From contig OZ037767.1 of NCBI GenBank assembly GCA_964035545.1, forward strand, positions 8,794,207 to 8,858,206: a DNA stretch of 64,000 nt. Direction: 5' to 3'. The stretch is from Bugula neritina (Eukaryota > Bryozoa > Gymnolaemata > Cheilostomatida > Bugulidae). The notes beneath the pieces were generated by a model, which was not told the DNA's origin, ran no database searches, and saw nothing but the letters and a program-made list of their open reading frames with translations. Of this stretch, positions 48,941-61,500 are shown piece after piece (the stretch's first letter is position 1; each line of letters begins with the position of its first letter). Made by a program: the position numbers and the translations under genes.

Positions 48941-51028
48941 CAATCTGTGTACAACAGCTGTTTCGAGATTTGTCCGGAAACAGCGAGAAACTCATGAGGA
49001 GTAGCAATCTTCAAGTGTTGGTCACTACTAGAATTTTATTGAGGGTGTAACATGGCAAAGACTTTTGTCACTACAGGCTGAGTTTGATGAGAACTGTCTA
49101 AAGGGAATATTGGATCAGCTGATCTTAATTCAGAAGCAGGAAGTTGGTACAGATGACCCAGTTATGGATGATGATGCAATTCAAGACATTATGTTGGGCT
49201 TGATATTGGGGGGTATGTGTAGTTAAATCTAAGTAATTAGAAGTATTATTGCTATATCATTCATCTACAGCTTATATAAAGAGTGTAAGCCAGCTCTTAT
49301 GTGCTAAGGGGAGGCAAGTGTTTGTACTTATCTTTTAAGTTATATGCAGCTTCAACTAACATACTATAGTTATATTACAAACTCTATGAAACTATTTGTT
49401 GAATATATAAGTATGAAAAGCACATTGTCAAGTAAAAAGTTTTTTTAGCTGCAGGCATTTATTAATTTCTACTTTTAGTAATATACCATAATTCAACTTT
49501 TCAATAAACTGAAGTTGGCTCAAAATTCATGAACATTTGCTATATAGGGTAATTCTATGTGCCGATTCTAAATATTATGCATCTAGCAAAGGACACTAGC
49601 AGCAACATTAAAGCATAATGGCATTGTAGATTGATGACTGTTCGTGTGTGAGTATGCATGAGTTCGCCTGTGTTGGTGCAGGCGTGTGTGGGCTGTGATA
49701 AAAACACTAGAAAAAGATATTGAAACTCTAGGATAATTAGAAAACTGTGATTACTTAATACTGTAGTTATATTTGATAATATTTCATTAGTTTGGGACAA
49801 AAAAAACCTTATACAATAGTGAGGAAATTGTAAAAAAACCCAAAAACTAGAAATATTGAGCATGTACTCAATTAAGTAAAATAACCTTCGTTCTTGTATA
49901 ATTATTTTATAAAATTAATATAATGATTTCATTTTCTGGTATAGGAATGGCGACTAGTCATTCTGTACTCTGTCAGGCTTTCCTTGACTTTCTTCATGAA
50001 CCAGATTTACAGAAGAGATTTCAAGATGAGATTGACTGCCAGTTTGAACCATCCCAAATCATAACTCTGAAAGATAGGTACCTAGTTTTTTTATTATTGC
50101 ATTATTGACAACAACCAAAGTAGAAGATCTATTTAATTTCTCGGATATAACAAAGATGACTTATATATGTTTACTTACAGGCCAAAGCTGCCATTACTAC
50201 AGGCATACATATATGAGAATCTTCGGTACAATACAGTGACCCCTATACTAGTTCCACATAGGGCTATTAGAGACACAGAACTTGCTGAATACGAGGTAAA
50301 AGATATCAAAGTAGCTAAAAATATGTCACATATGATAAATCTTTTTTACAATTATTAATTTCTATGCATGTTCTTTGAATATATGTGCTTATTAGCTAAT
50401 AATTTTATTGAAAAGCAATGAACGTTAAAAACTTTTAATTATACTTTATTCGTATTACTACAGAGCTTTGCCAATTTCCCTCACACTATATATTTATAAT
50501 ATATAAACTAAACAAACTCTTTATATATAGATTCCAGCTAATACAACTGTATTGGTAAATGCTTTCTACACATCTCACAACCCTTGTGTTTATGAAGATC
50601 CATTTACTATCAAACCAGAAAGATTCCTTGATGAACACGGAGCTGTTGTAGCACCTGGTCATCCTGCTAGATATAAGTAAGTGTTGATCAATTTACTAAA
50701 CATTAAACAAATGGTATTTTAATTATTTTGGTAAATGTTTCAGGAAACATTTTATATATAAACTAAGGAGAGTTATTAAAGCTGATGCTAAAAAATTCGT
50801 AAACGTATTTGTTACAGCTCTGTCGGCCTATCTTTTGGGAGTGGTCAGAAAGGCTGTATCGGGAAGAATATAGCCGAGACTAGAATTTTTCTGTTTCTAG
50901 CTAATATATTACAAAGGTTTACAGTCCTGCCTGTTGGAAACCTGCCAAACCGAGATGTTAGAACCTACAATTTTGTTGGAATGTTGACCCCACCGAGTGT
51001 GTCAGTAAAGTTTATCCGCAGACAATAA
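46834..51028 (+). CDS. Cytochrome P450-6, open frame, 501 aa, with altered key residues
   Basis: Ten exons: 46834-46911, 47379-47577, 47745-47803, 48109-48312, 48424-48648, 49077-49212, 49945-50077, 50181-50295, 50531-50676, 50818-51028 (TAA). The frame is open throughout, but several conserved points have changed. Exon 3 is 59 bp instead of 71: it lost the TDFQG codons and uses a new acceptor (ATTCAAG) that keeps the frame. Exon 2 has DSAEKYG where all others have DWAEKYG. The I helix reads GGMATS, so the acid at residue 303 is Ala. Exon 6 has IQD for IRG. The heme loop is FGSGQKGCIG with Cys445 kept. ENLR and KPERF are intact. It may be a P450 with changed chemistry or one drifting toward loss. 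AATAAA lies at about 51057. Confidence 0.9.
48891..48932. repeat. TA microsatellite in intron 5 of P450-6
   Basis: About 40 bp of TA repeats. The rest of this intron shows nothing recognisable. Confidence 0.95.
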
Positions 51029-53850
51029 ATTATTTATAGTAATTACTCTTTGATTTAATAAACATAAAACCAAAGTAGGGCCTAAATATGAATAGTAAAT
51101 CGGAATCAAAATATAATTCTATAATGGCGTATAGCAGCCAACAATAATTTCTATATTTATATATTCAGTATATTTTGTTATAATTTCATTGTCAGGAAAC
51201 CTATACTATTTAGATGATGACCCTATATATATACCTACAAACTTATGGTCATTACAAAATGTCTTCTTATAGGTAATTGTAGCTATCAAAATCATGCTGG
51301 TTGTTAGAAAATGCTGTCGAAATAAACTAATATTATTTTGTGAAAAAATAAAGATTCAAAACAATTACGCAATGTTTTTGTATTGTTGAGTGCTTATAGC
51401 AGACACTCCAAGACGTAATTCGATATTAAAAACTTCCTGACACACTTATCTTATGACATATTATATTTTTGTGCATTCAAGCAGTTTTGTTACATATCAA
51501 ATCTTTTGCACACCTGTGCCAAATTAACTTTGGGATTTCTAATTTGATTACTTGCTAGCAACACTTTTGTTTGGCTCTGCTTAGAGCAGCATTATAAAAC
51601 TAACAGATTTAATATGTAGTTGTAATAGAGTTAAAATCTATGATAGAATAAATACAGTTTCACTAAACTGTAGATATGCAAAGGTTTAAAAAGTTGCTTT
51701 ATCAAATTATAAAACTCTTAAGTTGTACACAATCACTCCTTATAATAGCAAATAACAGGAAAATAAGTATGACTATATGCACTGGCATGTAATATACGTC
51801 TTACTCAGCTACTTCCTTAGCCTGGGAAACAACCTGTGTTGGCAATAAGTTGTTATATATGAAATGTAACACAATGCTTAAACAGTATGAAACTAAGGCT
51901 AGAAAGTTATGAGATGCAAACAATATAGTTTGGAGGAGGGTACGTAGCTCAACAAATAACATTTTGCTTTAATACTTATGGTCTGTGATGTTGGACAATT
52001 CATCTCACATCAACTCATTACAAAATACTCTGAATTTTATTTTACTTGAGTAATGTTTTGTTTATGGCATTTCAAGTTATTATTCTGTTTATACTTCATA
52101 TAGTTGACTTAAAATGAGTATAGCACTTAGCAGACTGTAGGTAGACAATAATGTTTACTATAGTCACAGTGTGTAACTGTATTATAATATGGAAAAATAA
52201 TAGAGGGAAGCATTTAGTAACACATGAAATACATGTTATTGAATCAGGACAAAAAATAAAAAGGCTCCTAATAAAGCTAGCTGAACAGTAAACAGAGACA
52301 TGATAACAGTTAGTTGATAGCACATTTATCTTTATATAAAAACATGTAATAACTGAACAAGGTGAATGACCTTATGAAATTCCAGCATAGTGATTGTCTA
52401 TAAATAAACCTGTTATCAAAGTAGCTTCCCTGTGAGTACGATTTTAGTACACAAGCTGTTTTATTGCTACTGTAACAAACATTATATATCTCAACTATAA
52501 TTATGTTGTTTTTTGATTGATTGATTGATTGATTTATTTATTGCATATCACAGACATGACAACACATTGCGAAATTCATATTTACAACTGGCTTTGTTAT
52601 CTAGATTGTCAATTGCTGTTGTCTAGATTTGCTTCCCAATGAATTTAAAGTTTAAAATAACAAATTGATTATGTCTAGCTGGTAACTACCCATTAATATT
52701 TCACAATGAGGCTATTTTTATCTATAGACAAGCTTGACTTAAAATATGCAGTTTGATCTGAGTTTAATAGAATCATTCATGCATACACATACAGGCATTC
52801 AAGTTAAGTAGATAGACTGGCCCATATCACTGAGTTTGACCTTTACCCTGCTTTCATGTCTCAATTTAGCTGCAATTGAACATATCAATACATGGGAGGA
52901 CATTAATAACCTTTGGTGGCAAAAGCATTTAGAACAGTCTAACCTGAATTCACTATTTATAGATAATGTTCAAGTAACTGCCCATCACTATTGTGCAATG
53001 AGGCTATTTTCATCTAGGCAAACTTGCATGATATACTAGACTCATGTAGACAGAAACATATTATAGCTGTAACAAGCTACCTGTACACATAAAACATAAC
53101 TATTATAAGGCTCAAATGTGAATATTTAATCATAAACAATGTGTATAACTCAATGATATCTGCCAGACACTAATAACTTTTCTGTTTGTGTATTCAATAT
53201 GTATTTTGCTATAACATAGTTAGCACACATATATATATGCATTTTAACGAAAATACATCAAGAAATGACAGTTTTTTTTGAGAAAATTGAAAAGAATGCT
53301 ATTGTTTGGGCAATAATTGTTATGCTCTTGTGCTACTGCAAGCTCCTGGGTTCTTTATTTTCCCACATGTGAGAAGATAACCCTAAACTAATCATAAGAA
53401 GTACAACATCTAATGGAGGGATAACTCTTAATAGGAAATGTAAAAATATCAGTTTTTAATATGAAATAAGTCTAGCACATTACAAATACTTTATACTATA
53501 ACAGATTATGGAAAATGGCATATGGCATAATTTAGTATTTTATAACACCATAAGCTAATATAAGTGGTTTTCTTATTTTTAAACCAGTGAATTTTGTGCT
53601 TGTCATGTAAATGGTTTCATCTCACTTAGACGTTTCCCACTTGGACGCTTCGTTTATTTTGGTACAATATATATAGTAATATACATAATATATTACTGTT
53701 GCATTTACTGCTAAACATGAAATAAGCTACCAAGCCAGCTATTTACTTTAACTCAATATTAATTTAGCTACAGTTTATTTTATTCAGAATAACAGAATAA
53801 AATGCACAAATGCATTTTATGGTATATCACATACTGCTATATTACAACTT
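51029..53850. other. Duplicated P450 3' flanks, no gene
   Basis: 51050-52480 follows the 3' flank of P450-4. 51960-53040 is repeated in inverted form at 33390-34310. 53065-53610 repeats the 3' flank of P450-5 (44685-45215). Homology to the array stops near 53615, and the Polinton-type sequence begins within the next 240 bp. Confidence 0.7.
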
Positions 53851-54251
53851 CACTCTGCCGTCAAATTACATTATCCAGGTTACTACTTTTTGGGGCCCGG
53901 TACCAAATTAAGTAAGCGTCTTAACGATGACACGATGCCTAAATAATAGAGCATACCGGTAGATCAAGATGATGTGATAGCTTATCGCCACGATTTGTGC
54001 TACGCGATAAATAAGGACGGGAAGACTAGACATTCTGTACGCAATAAAAATATGTTAGATTAACTAAAGGCTATACCAAATCCTACACCCGCTGAACAAC
54101 GACACAGCCATATTGCCGAGACAATAATAGGAATGAAAAAGCGCTTAGGGTGGGTACTTAAAAAAAGATTTCGCTGGACAGATGAATTAGCCGAAGAACT
54201 TCGTAAACCGGTGCAAAAAATATTTCGTAAAAGAGGAGTCTGGGTATCATG
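53851..54251 (+). pseudogene. Polinton-type phospholipase A2 domain protein, broken
   Basis: The + frame reads LHYPGYYFLGPGTKL, then DDVIAYRHDLCYAI. These are the calcium-loop (GPG) and catalytic His-Asp (53989-53994) motifs of parvovirus-type secreted phospholipase A2 domains, which help virions cross membranes. Some Polinton/adintovirus capsid genes carry the domain. Two adjacent stops (53944-53949) and a third (54061) interrupt it, so it is inactive. A basic C-terminal tail follows, and its stop overlaps the next start codon (ATGA at 54249), as in a compact viral gene order. Confidence 0.72.
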
Positions 54252-54960
54252 ATTTCTTTGATAAATAATGGTATCACATATTTATTTAAAAGTGTTAAAT
54301 ATCAGATTAACGGAAAAGACCTCGAGTATATAAATAACCCGAGGAACGCTCTGACCATAATGGGTCTTCTAACTTATCCCGATGACTACGGCAAGTCAAG
54401 AGGCCTCAACCAATTATGGTCAAAAGACACCACTGATGCTGCAGCTGCTGCTAACTTGAGTTTTGCGGCTCGTCAAGCCTATCTTATACAAAAGCCTGAT
54501 CCTAAGGGTACTTTTAGTATTAAGGTGGATCTCAGACATTTGCTCAGTTCTACCGATGATTGTGACACAGCTTTGTATGGCATAAAGCATCAACTGACTT
54601 TAGTTCGTGATACCAATAATAATGCCATTTTCAGAGCGAATGGCGTTGATGCCAAAAAAGTGGAACTAAGCAAGATTTCTTGGTGGGTACTGCACGTAAT
54701 GCTTAGATTTGAAATGAAAGTCCAGCTTAACAAGATTATGGAATTCGAATTCCAATAATGTATAGGTCAAGATGGTGCGATAGTATCTCAGTGCCTTAAA
54801 CTACTAGCTTTATTTGGCGTTTGGGCTCTAGAGAGATAATGAAAAACCTTGCTACATCATTGTAAGTTTTTAGACGAATAAGACCGAAAACCAGGAAACG
54901 AATTTATTTTACCAATAACCACCAATTGCTTTTTTTTGAGCTCCGATGATCCACCAAACT
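54249..54960 (+). pseudogene. Major capsid-like protein of a Polinton/adintovirus, truncated
   Basis: An ORF of 169 codons (54249-54758) is followed by recognisable but frame-shifted and stop-containing continuation to about 54960. The ISWWVLHVM segment and the later CDSISVP and EKPCYIIV pieces fit a capsid-protein family widespread in invertebrate genomes as integrated elements; that identification is from memory. It is expected to be a double jelly-roll protein. The C-terminal half is missing because unrelated sequence follows. The upstream neighbour is the phospholipase relic, with overlapping stop and start codons. Confidence 0.62.
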
Positions 54961-54979
54961 TGTATACTGTACTTATTTA

Positions 54980-55336
54980 TCATAGGTATTTATAATAAGA
55001 TTTTACTGATGCCCACGCAAATGGACTAGATCCTGAGTTTTCAGAATTCAACGGTGGGGAACCACCCAAAGATGATCCATCAGGAGGTTTACGACTCGTA
55101 AATGACTCTGAACATAATAACGTGAGACTATAGTCTTTATTTGCGTTGATAGTTTCTGATATAGAAATATTGATGTACGAAACACTCTGTACATCACCTC
55201 GAATGGTAAAATAATTAACGAAAAGATATCTTTTCTCAGTAAGTAGTGTATCACCCCTTATCGTTAATAGCAACTTTTTGTCTGTCCAATATAGAGAGTG
55301 ATTCTTAAATATGTTTTCACAACTTAATTTTATCAA
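54980..55336 (-). CDS. Unrecognised ORF of the Polinton-type element, 118 codons
   Basis: An open - strand frame with DTLLTEKRYLFVNYFTIRGD and a Ser/Pro-rich tail (GSSLGGSPPLNSENSG). It has no motif I can name. It lies between the capsid relic (+) and the protease relic (-), so it may be part of another virion or accessory gene. The + strand also has a partly open Asp-rich frame here, so the coding strand is uncertain. Confidence 0.3.
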   Translation of the reverse strand: MIKLSCENIFKNHSLYWTDKKLLLTIRGDTLLTEKRYLFVNYFTIRGDVQSVSYINISISETINANKDYSLTLLCSESFTSRKPPDGSSLGGSPPLNSENSGSSPFAWASVKSYYKYL

Positions 55337-55508
55337 CGCGCGAGTTAACTCTATTTTCTCATCTACTATAATATTGAAAATTAAATTGGCAATTAGGTCC
55401 TACATGATACTTGAATTCATTAATCACCACGAGTCTCGTAACGTAATTTCTCTCCTTTGTCAACTGTATACGATACTTGTATACGAACTTGTATACGATA
55501 CTTGTTTA

Positions 55509-55916
55509 TTAAAATAACGTATTTATAACTTTCTGAGGTCTTTTACCATCAGACAACTCTTTGAGCCGGTACAAACATAAATGACCACAAATAACCGTGT
55601 CGGGTCTTTGAACTTTTTCCGTGTTATGCGCTACCTCGGGTCCTAAACATAACACCGACTTTCGAGGAGGGTGTAAGCCCAAACTATCAAAATAGTACTT
55701 TTGGTCATTATCTTTATACCATGCTGTCCGGTGAGTACCACCGCCTAGGATATTATCTAAATTTAAAATTCCCTATTTTTTTTGCAACTTACCCTGTAAA
55801 GCGTCTCTAGAAAAAGGCTCCTTAAAGTTGAGAATTTTTAACTTTTTCAATGCTGACTTGAGGTCAACATCTGTGAGAGGTTTATTTAGAAGAATTATAT
55901 CGTGTATTTGTATCAT
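55509..55916 (-). pseudogene. Adenovirus-type cysteine protease of the Polinton-type element
   Basis: On the - strand: GGGTHRTAWYKDN (His codon at 55731-55733), then YYFDSLGLHPP (Asp) and ICGHLCLYRL (Cys codon at 55587-55589). This is the His-Asp-Cys order of the Ulp1/adenain-like maturation proteases (PRO) that Polintons encode to process virion proteins. A TAG at 55773-55775 falls just before GILNLDN and breaks the frame, so it is probably inactive. It follows the polymerase gene on the same strand with about 120 bp between. Confidence 0.82.
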
Positions 55917-56037
55917 TTATTTAATTTGTTTTGCTCGCCGTGGTGCGACACGCTTTGTTAACTTTCGAAACGCAAGAATCAAAAGTTATTTCACAATCTT
56001 ACCGAAAATTGTGCATATAATGAAAAACAATTTAGCC

Positions 56038-58223
56038 TCATTCATATTTGTTATATCCATAAAGAATTGTATTTAGTCTGTCTTCCAGTATATTTCTTTT
56101 ATCATCCTCGGCAGACAAGGTTACTTTGTTTAGAGTTTCAGCGTACATCGTATGTTTATGACTTCTTAAAACATTCATCGTGCGATGCTGGCCGCATTGT
56201 GTCTGAAGGCATTCTTGATAGTAGTCAAATGTTATACATTTGTTTCGTGTTGTTTTGTTAATTCTTTTGCACTTTTTCTTTTATTGAGTCATCCATTTTG
56301 TAAAAGTACAACTTGGTGTGAAGACCTACAAACTCAATGATTTGTTTACTGTCGGTTTCATCTTTAAACATACCTATTTCTATACCCGATTTATGGCCTT
56401 TTAAATAATTACTTGTATCAAACATAGACTCTACATCTTGAAATATTTCTTTATAGAGATCATCAGTCTATATGTGATACATTAGGTTATCCGTGTCTGT
56501 AAACAACAACTGCGCATTTGTACCAAACTTTGGTTTGATGTAGCTATAGTGAAAATCATACGTTAATGTTTTGCTGATGTCCAAGATTGCCGCTCCTAAA
56601 TATACGGGTTTGCCAAACTTTAGTTTTGTTACACTCATGTGAACGGCTACGAGATTATCAGAAAATATTGCCTAGCTTTTGTAGTTTAATTGAGCTGTTA
56701 ATTTTTTAGCTTGACTTTCTTCGCTAATGAGTTTAACATCGATTCGATTACGAATATTTTCCATTGTCTTACCAAACACCGAGTTATTCATGAGCTTGAA
56801 AAAGTCTTTTTAAAAAATCATTTTGAGCTTGAGCTCGCAGCTCCGTATTTTTGTCTATGTAGTCTTTAAGTTTATCAGATTTGTCAAAAGTTATGCCTCT
56901 ATGAATCTTTGTAAGTTTTAAGCCATATTTAAGGCAGTGCTTTAGCGCCTTGTATTGTAGAACATTATTTTTCTTATCTCTTAAATTAAGAATTAATTTT
57001 TCCACTACGTTAATGATTTGCATTTCCGGGCAAAATGAATGATCTTTATGAAGGTCGCGTAGAATGTTCGGATACTCCAAATACACTTCTAAAAAGCTAG
57101 GTGGTAAAGTTCCACCTTTGTCTAGGTTTTGACAATGTTCATCGGTCATCCACTTAACTTTGCCGACCGGTACCTTTTGAGACATAGCCCACTCGTATAA
57201 ATAGTCATACGGAGAAACTCCTTTTCTTAATAAATCTAATTGCTTCTTGAGATAATATTTTCTCAAGTGTTTAAAGTCGTCACCCTTTAGATTCTCAACT
57301 AATTTTGCTAACGAAGAACTCATAAATTTGAATGTGTCTAAAAGTCAAATTTCTCGTTTAACTTCAATTACTTTTTTACCCCCTTTGTCAATAAATTCAT
57401 CTACTACCAGTTGTTTACTAAAAGATAGGTACTTTTCTTCGTTGTTCGGGATACAGGAAATTTTACCGTTCCTTAAATTCTTAATGAACAGGTGAGCATC
57501 GTATCCGGACAAGTGGTGAATAAACACCGGATAAAATTTCAGAATCTTATAATTCAGATTGCACTTATTATGAACCACTCCTCGAAAGCCTCTAGTTAAA
57601 TGGCAATGATCTCATACTTTGTCGTCGCCTAATTTTTTTTGCATATGTGAAAAATCTTAGCTACTCAAAACGATAAATTCTCTTTTGGTGTGCGTTTGAT
57701 AGTTTTTGAAAATTTATGCTTTTTATACAGTTGTCTAACTTCGTTTTCTATATTTTCCACAAACAAAAATATTTTGCATTTACATGACTATTTACTTGTG
57801 AGCTAAGCAGTCTGCTCAAATTTTTAATGCATGCGTATAGTGACTACCGTTCTCATTGGTTATAAGAAGAAAATTTACCATTTTCCCTTGTTTTTTAGAT
57901 AGATTTCACGGGTACACTACTGCACCATCCCATGTCAGAACATTTACCGCAATACAAGAGTTAGCTTCTTCAAAAGGTTTAATAGATTTTTTATCAGCTT
58001 GGAATTCAACGCATTTCCACGATACCGTGTCAACGTACCCCCTGTATTTAAATATTCTTTCCCTATTATCATCGGCTGAAAAGAGTGATGCCAAAACGGC
58101 CCATTTAAAGGATTCTACATCTTTTTTTTTTGGTTTTATCACGCTTTTTGTGTTTTTTATTTTTTTCCGGAAGATCAATCCACGATGATCATCTTAGAGG
58201 TTGATATTTGTCAATGTTAATTC
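56038..58223 (-). pseudogene. Protein-primed DNA polymerase B (Polinton type), main part
   Basis: Read on the - strand, starting from the retrotransposon junction, there is FKWAVLASLF. A DHCHLT zinc-like segment and HHLSGYDAHLFIKNL (exonuclease region) follow. Next come LPPSFLEVYLEYPNILRDLH, NNSVFGKTMENIRNR, LLFTDTDNLMY (palm DTD) and a C-terminal RSHKHTMYAETLNKVTLSA. These blocks are in the order of Polinton/adintovirus PolB. Breaks include stops at 57612-57614, 57345-57347, 56672-56674 and 56468-56470 and frameshifts near 56805 and 56270. The gene is long dead. The gypsy insertion at its right side adds a further, later disruption. Confidence 0.88.
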
Positions 58224-58228
58224 CCATT

Positions 58229-58536
58229 TGCTATGTATTGAACTAGCCTTGTCAATACACCACATAGATGCATATTATGACATACCACATTTTATGTGCT
58301 GGGTTACTTTTTATTCTAATGTCTATTTGTTTAAACTCATTATATACAGTTTTTTGCCATATCAATATACAAGCCAGTTGTTATTCTGTCACTGTTTATC
58401 TACATGTATTTTTATGTCAGTTACTTGTTAGCTTCAATACAATACAGTCATACATTCTACTCTACAGCCAATCTTACTTATACGTGCTTAATCTTACTGT
58501 TTACTCTTGTTTAACATAAATAACAAGAACACAACA
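58229..58536 (+). repeat. 5' LTR
   Basis: Begins TGCTATGTATTG and ends GAACACAACA (TG...CA). Identical by eye to 62653-62960. Frames inside it are not genes. Confidence 0.97.
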
Positions 58537-58538
58537 AC

Positions 58539-58556
58539 TGGTGTCAGAAGTAGGAT
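58539..58556 (+). promoter_or_regulatory. Primer-binding site, tRNA-Leu-like
   Basis: TGGTGTCAGAAGTAGGAT starts 2 bp after the 5' LTR and is complementary to the usual 3' end of animal tRNA-Leu (with CCA), apart from one likely mismatch. Confidence 0.7.
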
Positions 58557-58579
58557 AAATACAACCATATCATTTTGAA

Positions 58580-61500
58580 ATGGAGGAAGTTATAAAACAA
58601 CTTGTAACAACAATGCAGCAACAACAGCAGCAGCAGATGGAGCAATTCGCTCAAATACTGGGACAATTTACTACAGCTGTAAAGCCTGGTGAACCTGCAC
58701 AAAATAAATCTGTAACTGTGACTAGATTTGACTCTTATGACAGAGACAAGGAATCATGGACTCAGTATTTACAGCGGCTCAATCAACACTTTACCGTTTA
58801 CAACGTAAGTGACAGTGAACAAAAACGAGCTTGCTTACTTTCATGGATTGGCTCAGAATGTTATGAATTGCTGACAAAACTGTATGGCTCGGAGGACATA
58901 ACTACCATGTCGTTCGATAGTCTAGCAGGTAAGCTTAGCACACATTTTATTGAAACAAAACATGTGCAAGCAGCTAGATATCAGTTTTATAACTGTAAAA
59001 TGAAACCTAACCAGTCATACTCAGATTGGGCAGCTGATTTACGGGGTTTAGCTCGTAACTGCAATTTTACCTGTAAAAAGGAAGACTGTGGTGAAAGTTA
59101 TGTTGATGATCAAATTCGTGACATAATTATTAAAGAAACTCCACATGCTGATGTACGTAGACAATGCTTATTGGATCCAGATCCTACACTGGAAAATGTG
59201 TTAAAGAAGGCAGCTACATACATTCAAACAGTAGAAACTGATAAAGTTTTGAAGGGTGAGACCTCTACACCTGTTACCACAAATCAAATGTCCTCAACAT
59301 ACAAACGTCAAAACAAAGGTAGTCAGGGCAAGAGACCACAATTTCACAAGTCTGAAAACCAGACTGCTATGCCAACACAGCCTTCCAAGTTGAAATCGTG
59401 TCCACAATGCTACATTAGCCACGATCGTAAACAATGTCCTCACCGTAACAAACAATGTAAGCTGTGCAACAAAACAGGACATATTTCTAGCGTCTGCAAA
59501 ACTTCATCAAAATCAAGTGGGAACAACTCTCACTTCGTAGAAGAATCTTCAAGTAGTGTTTACAATATATATGAACGCAAGGGGAAACAAATATGGATTA
59601 ACACTACTGTGAACAACAAACAAACACAATTTCAGTGGGACACAGGCGCTACTTGTTCTATGGTAGGGAACAAAGGCTACAAAGCCCTAGGCTCTCCACC
59701 ATATCAACAGACAGACACGACCCTTCATTCATATGGAAATACCGCTATGCAGGTACGTGGTGAATGCTATGTAACAGTAACCATTGGTCAGACTACAAAA
59801 AACAATCTTCGATTATTAATAGTAGACTCAGATGAAGGTGTCAACTTACTGGGTGTAGACTGGAGTGACAGTTTTGGACTATCACAACAGGGTCTATCTG
59901 CTGTAGACAGTGACACCGAGGTTACTAACGCAGTACACAATGTTGATACCAAGGTCAAAGTTCTCACAACAAAATATCCCGATGTTTTCAAACCTGGAAT
60001 AGGACATTGTAAAACATTTAAAGTACCAATTTACCTCAAATCAGAACATAAACCTTGTTTTTCTAAACCTAGAGAAATCCCCTATTCTCAACATGAGGCC
60101 ACTAGGGCTGAATTAAACAGGCTTGAAGCTGAAGGTGTCATACAACGTATTAACTTCAGTAACTGGGCCGCTCCTATAGTAGTGGTTACCAAACCGTCTG
60201 GCAAAGTTCGCATCTGTGGAGATTTCAAGCGACTCAATCAGTGCATCTCCATAGATCAGCATCCACTACCAAAACTGGATGATTTAATGAACAGGCTTAG
60301 AGGAGGTAAATTCTTCACCAAACTTGACTTGGCTGATGCTTACTTACAACTTGAGCTAGAAGATGATGCCAAACAGCTGTGTGTGATAAACACTCCATTC
60401 GGATTATACCAATATAATAGAATGTGCTTTGGAATTGCCCCTGGTCCAGCTCAGTTTCAACGGTGTATGGATACCTTGACTCAAAAATTACCAGGAGTTG
60501 CTGCATACCTTGATGATTTAATCATTACTGGTAAAACGGAGGAAGAACACTGGACTAATCTGACAAACCTGCTTTCAACACTTCAAGAGCATGGTTTTCG
60601 AATACGATTAGACAAGTGTGAATTCTTCAAGCACTCTGTTGAGTATCTGGGTCACACCATCGACAAGGATGGCAAACGACCAACAGCTGCTTCCATGGCA
60701 GCTCTCTCTCAATTACCTCGACCACAGGACTTGCACCAACTGCAAGCATTTCTAGGAAAGGTTAACTACTATGGGGGCTTTATCTCTAATCTTGCGGATA
60801 AAGCAGCTCCACTTTACAAGCTCCTCAAGAATGATACCACATTCACATGGTCAAATGAATGTGAACAAGCCTTTACCCAGCTGAAGAATAGCATTATCAA
60901 TGCTACTAGCCTGACACACTATGATGAGACAAAACCCCTAATTCTTGCAGCCGATGCGTCATCCTATGGATTAGGAGTTGTTCTCTCGCAGGATACTGAT
61001 CAGGGAGAAGTTCCAGTGGCTTACGCTTCAAAAACATTGACTGACACTCAAAAGAACTACTCTCAGATTGAACATGAAGCTCTCTCTATTATATATGGTG
61101 TGACCAAGTTCAGACAATTCCTATATGGACGACATTTTACGCTAGTCACAGACCATGAGCCTCTCACTACTATTTTTGCACCAGGCAAAAATATTCCAAC
61201 TTTAACAGCACAGCGTTTACAACGCTGGGCTCTCACTCTAATGGGTTTCCAGTTTACTATCAGGTACAAGAAGACCTCCCAACATGGGAATGCTGATTGT
61301 CTTTCGAGGTTACCATTTGGTCCTGATAGCAATTTTGACCGGATCGAGCAGCAGGACAACAAGGAGACATCCCATGCAATACAAGAGCAAATATTTACAT
61401 CACCTGTTGCTGGATACAATGAGGTCAGACAGGAAACTGTCAAAGATCAACACCTTCAACGTGTCATAACATGGATTCAGCAAGGTTGGCCAGTCACAAA

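Noticed and set aside
57856-58188. 110-codon + strand frame
   Set aside because: It is the shadow of the - strand polymerase segment carrying FKWAVLASLF.
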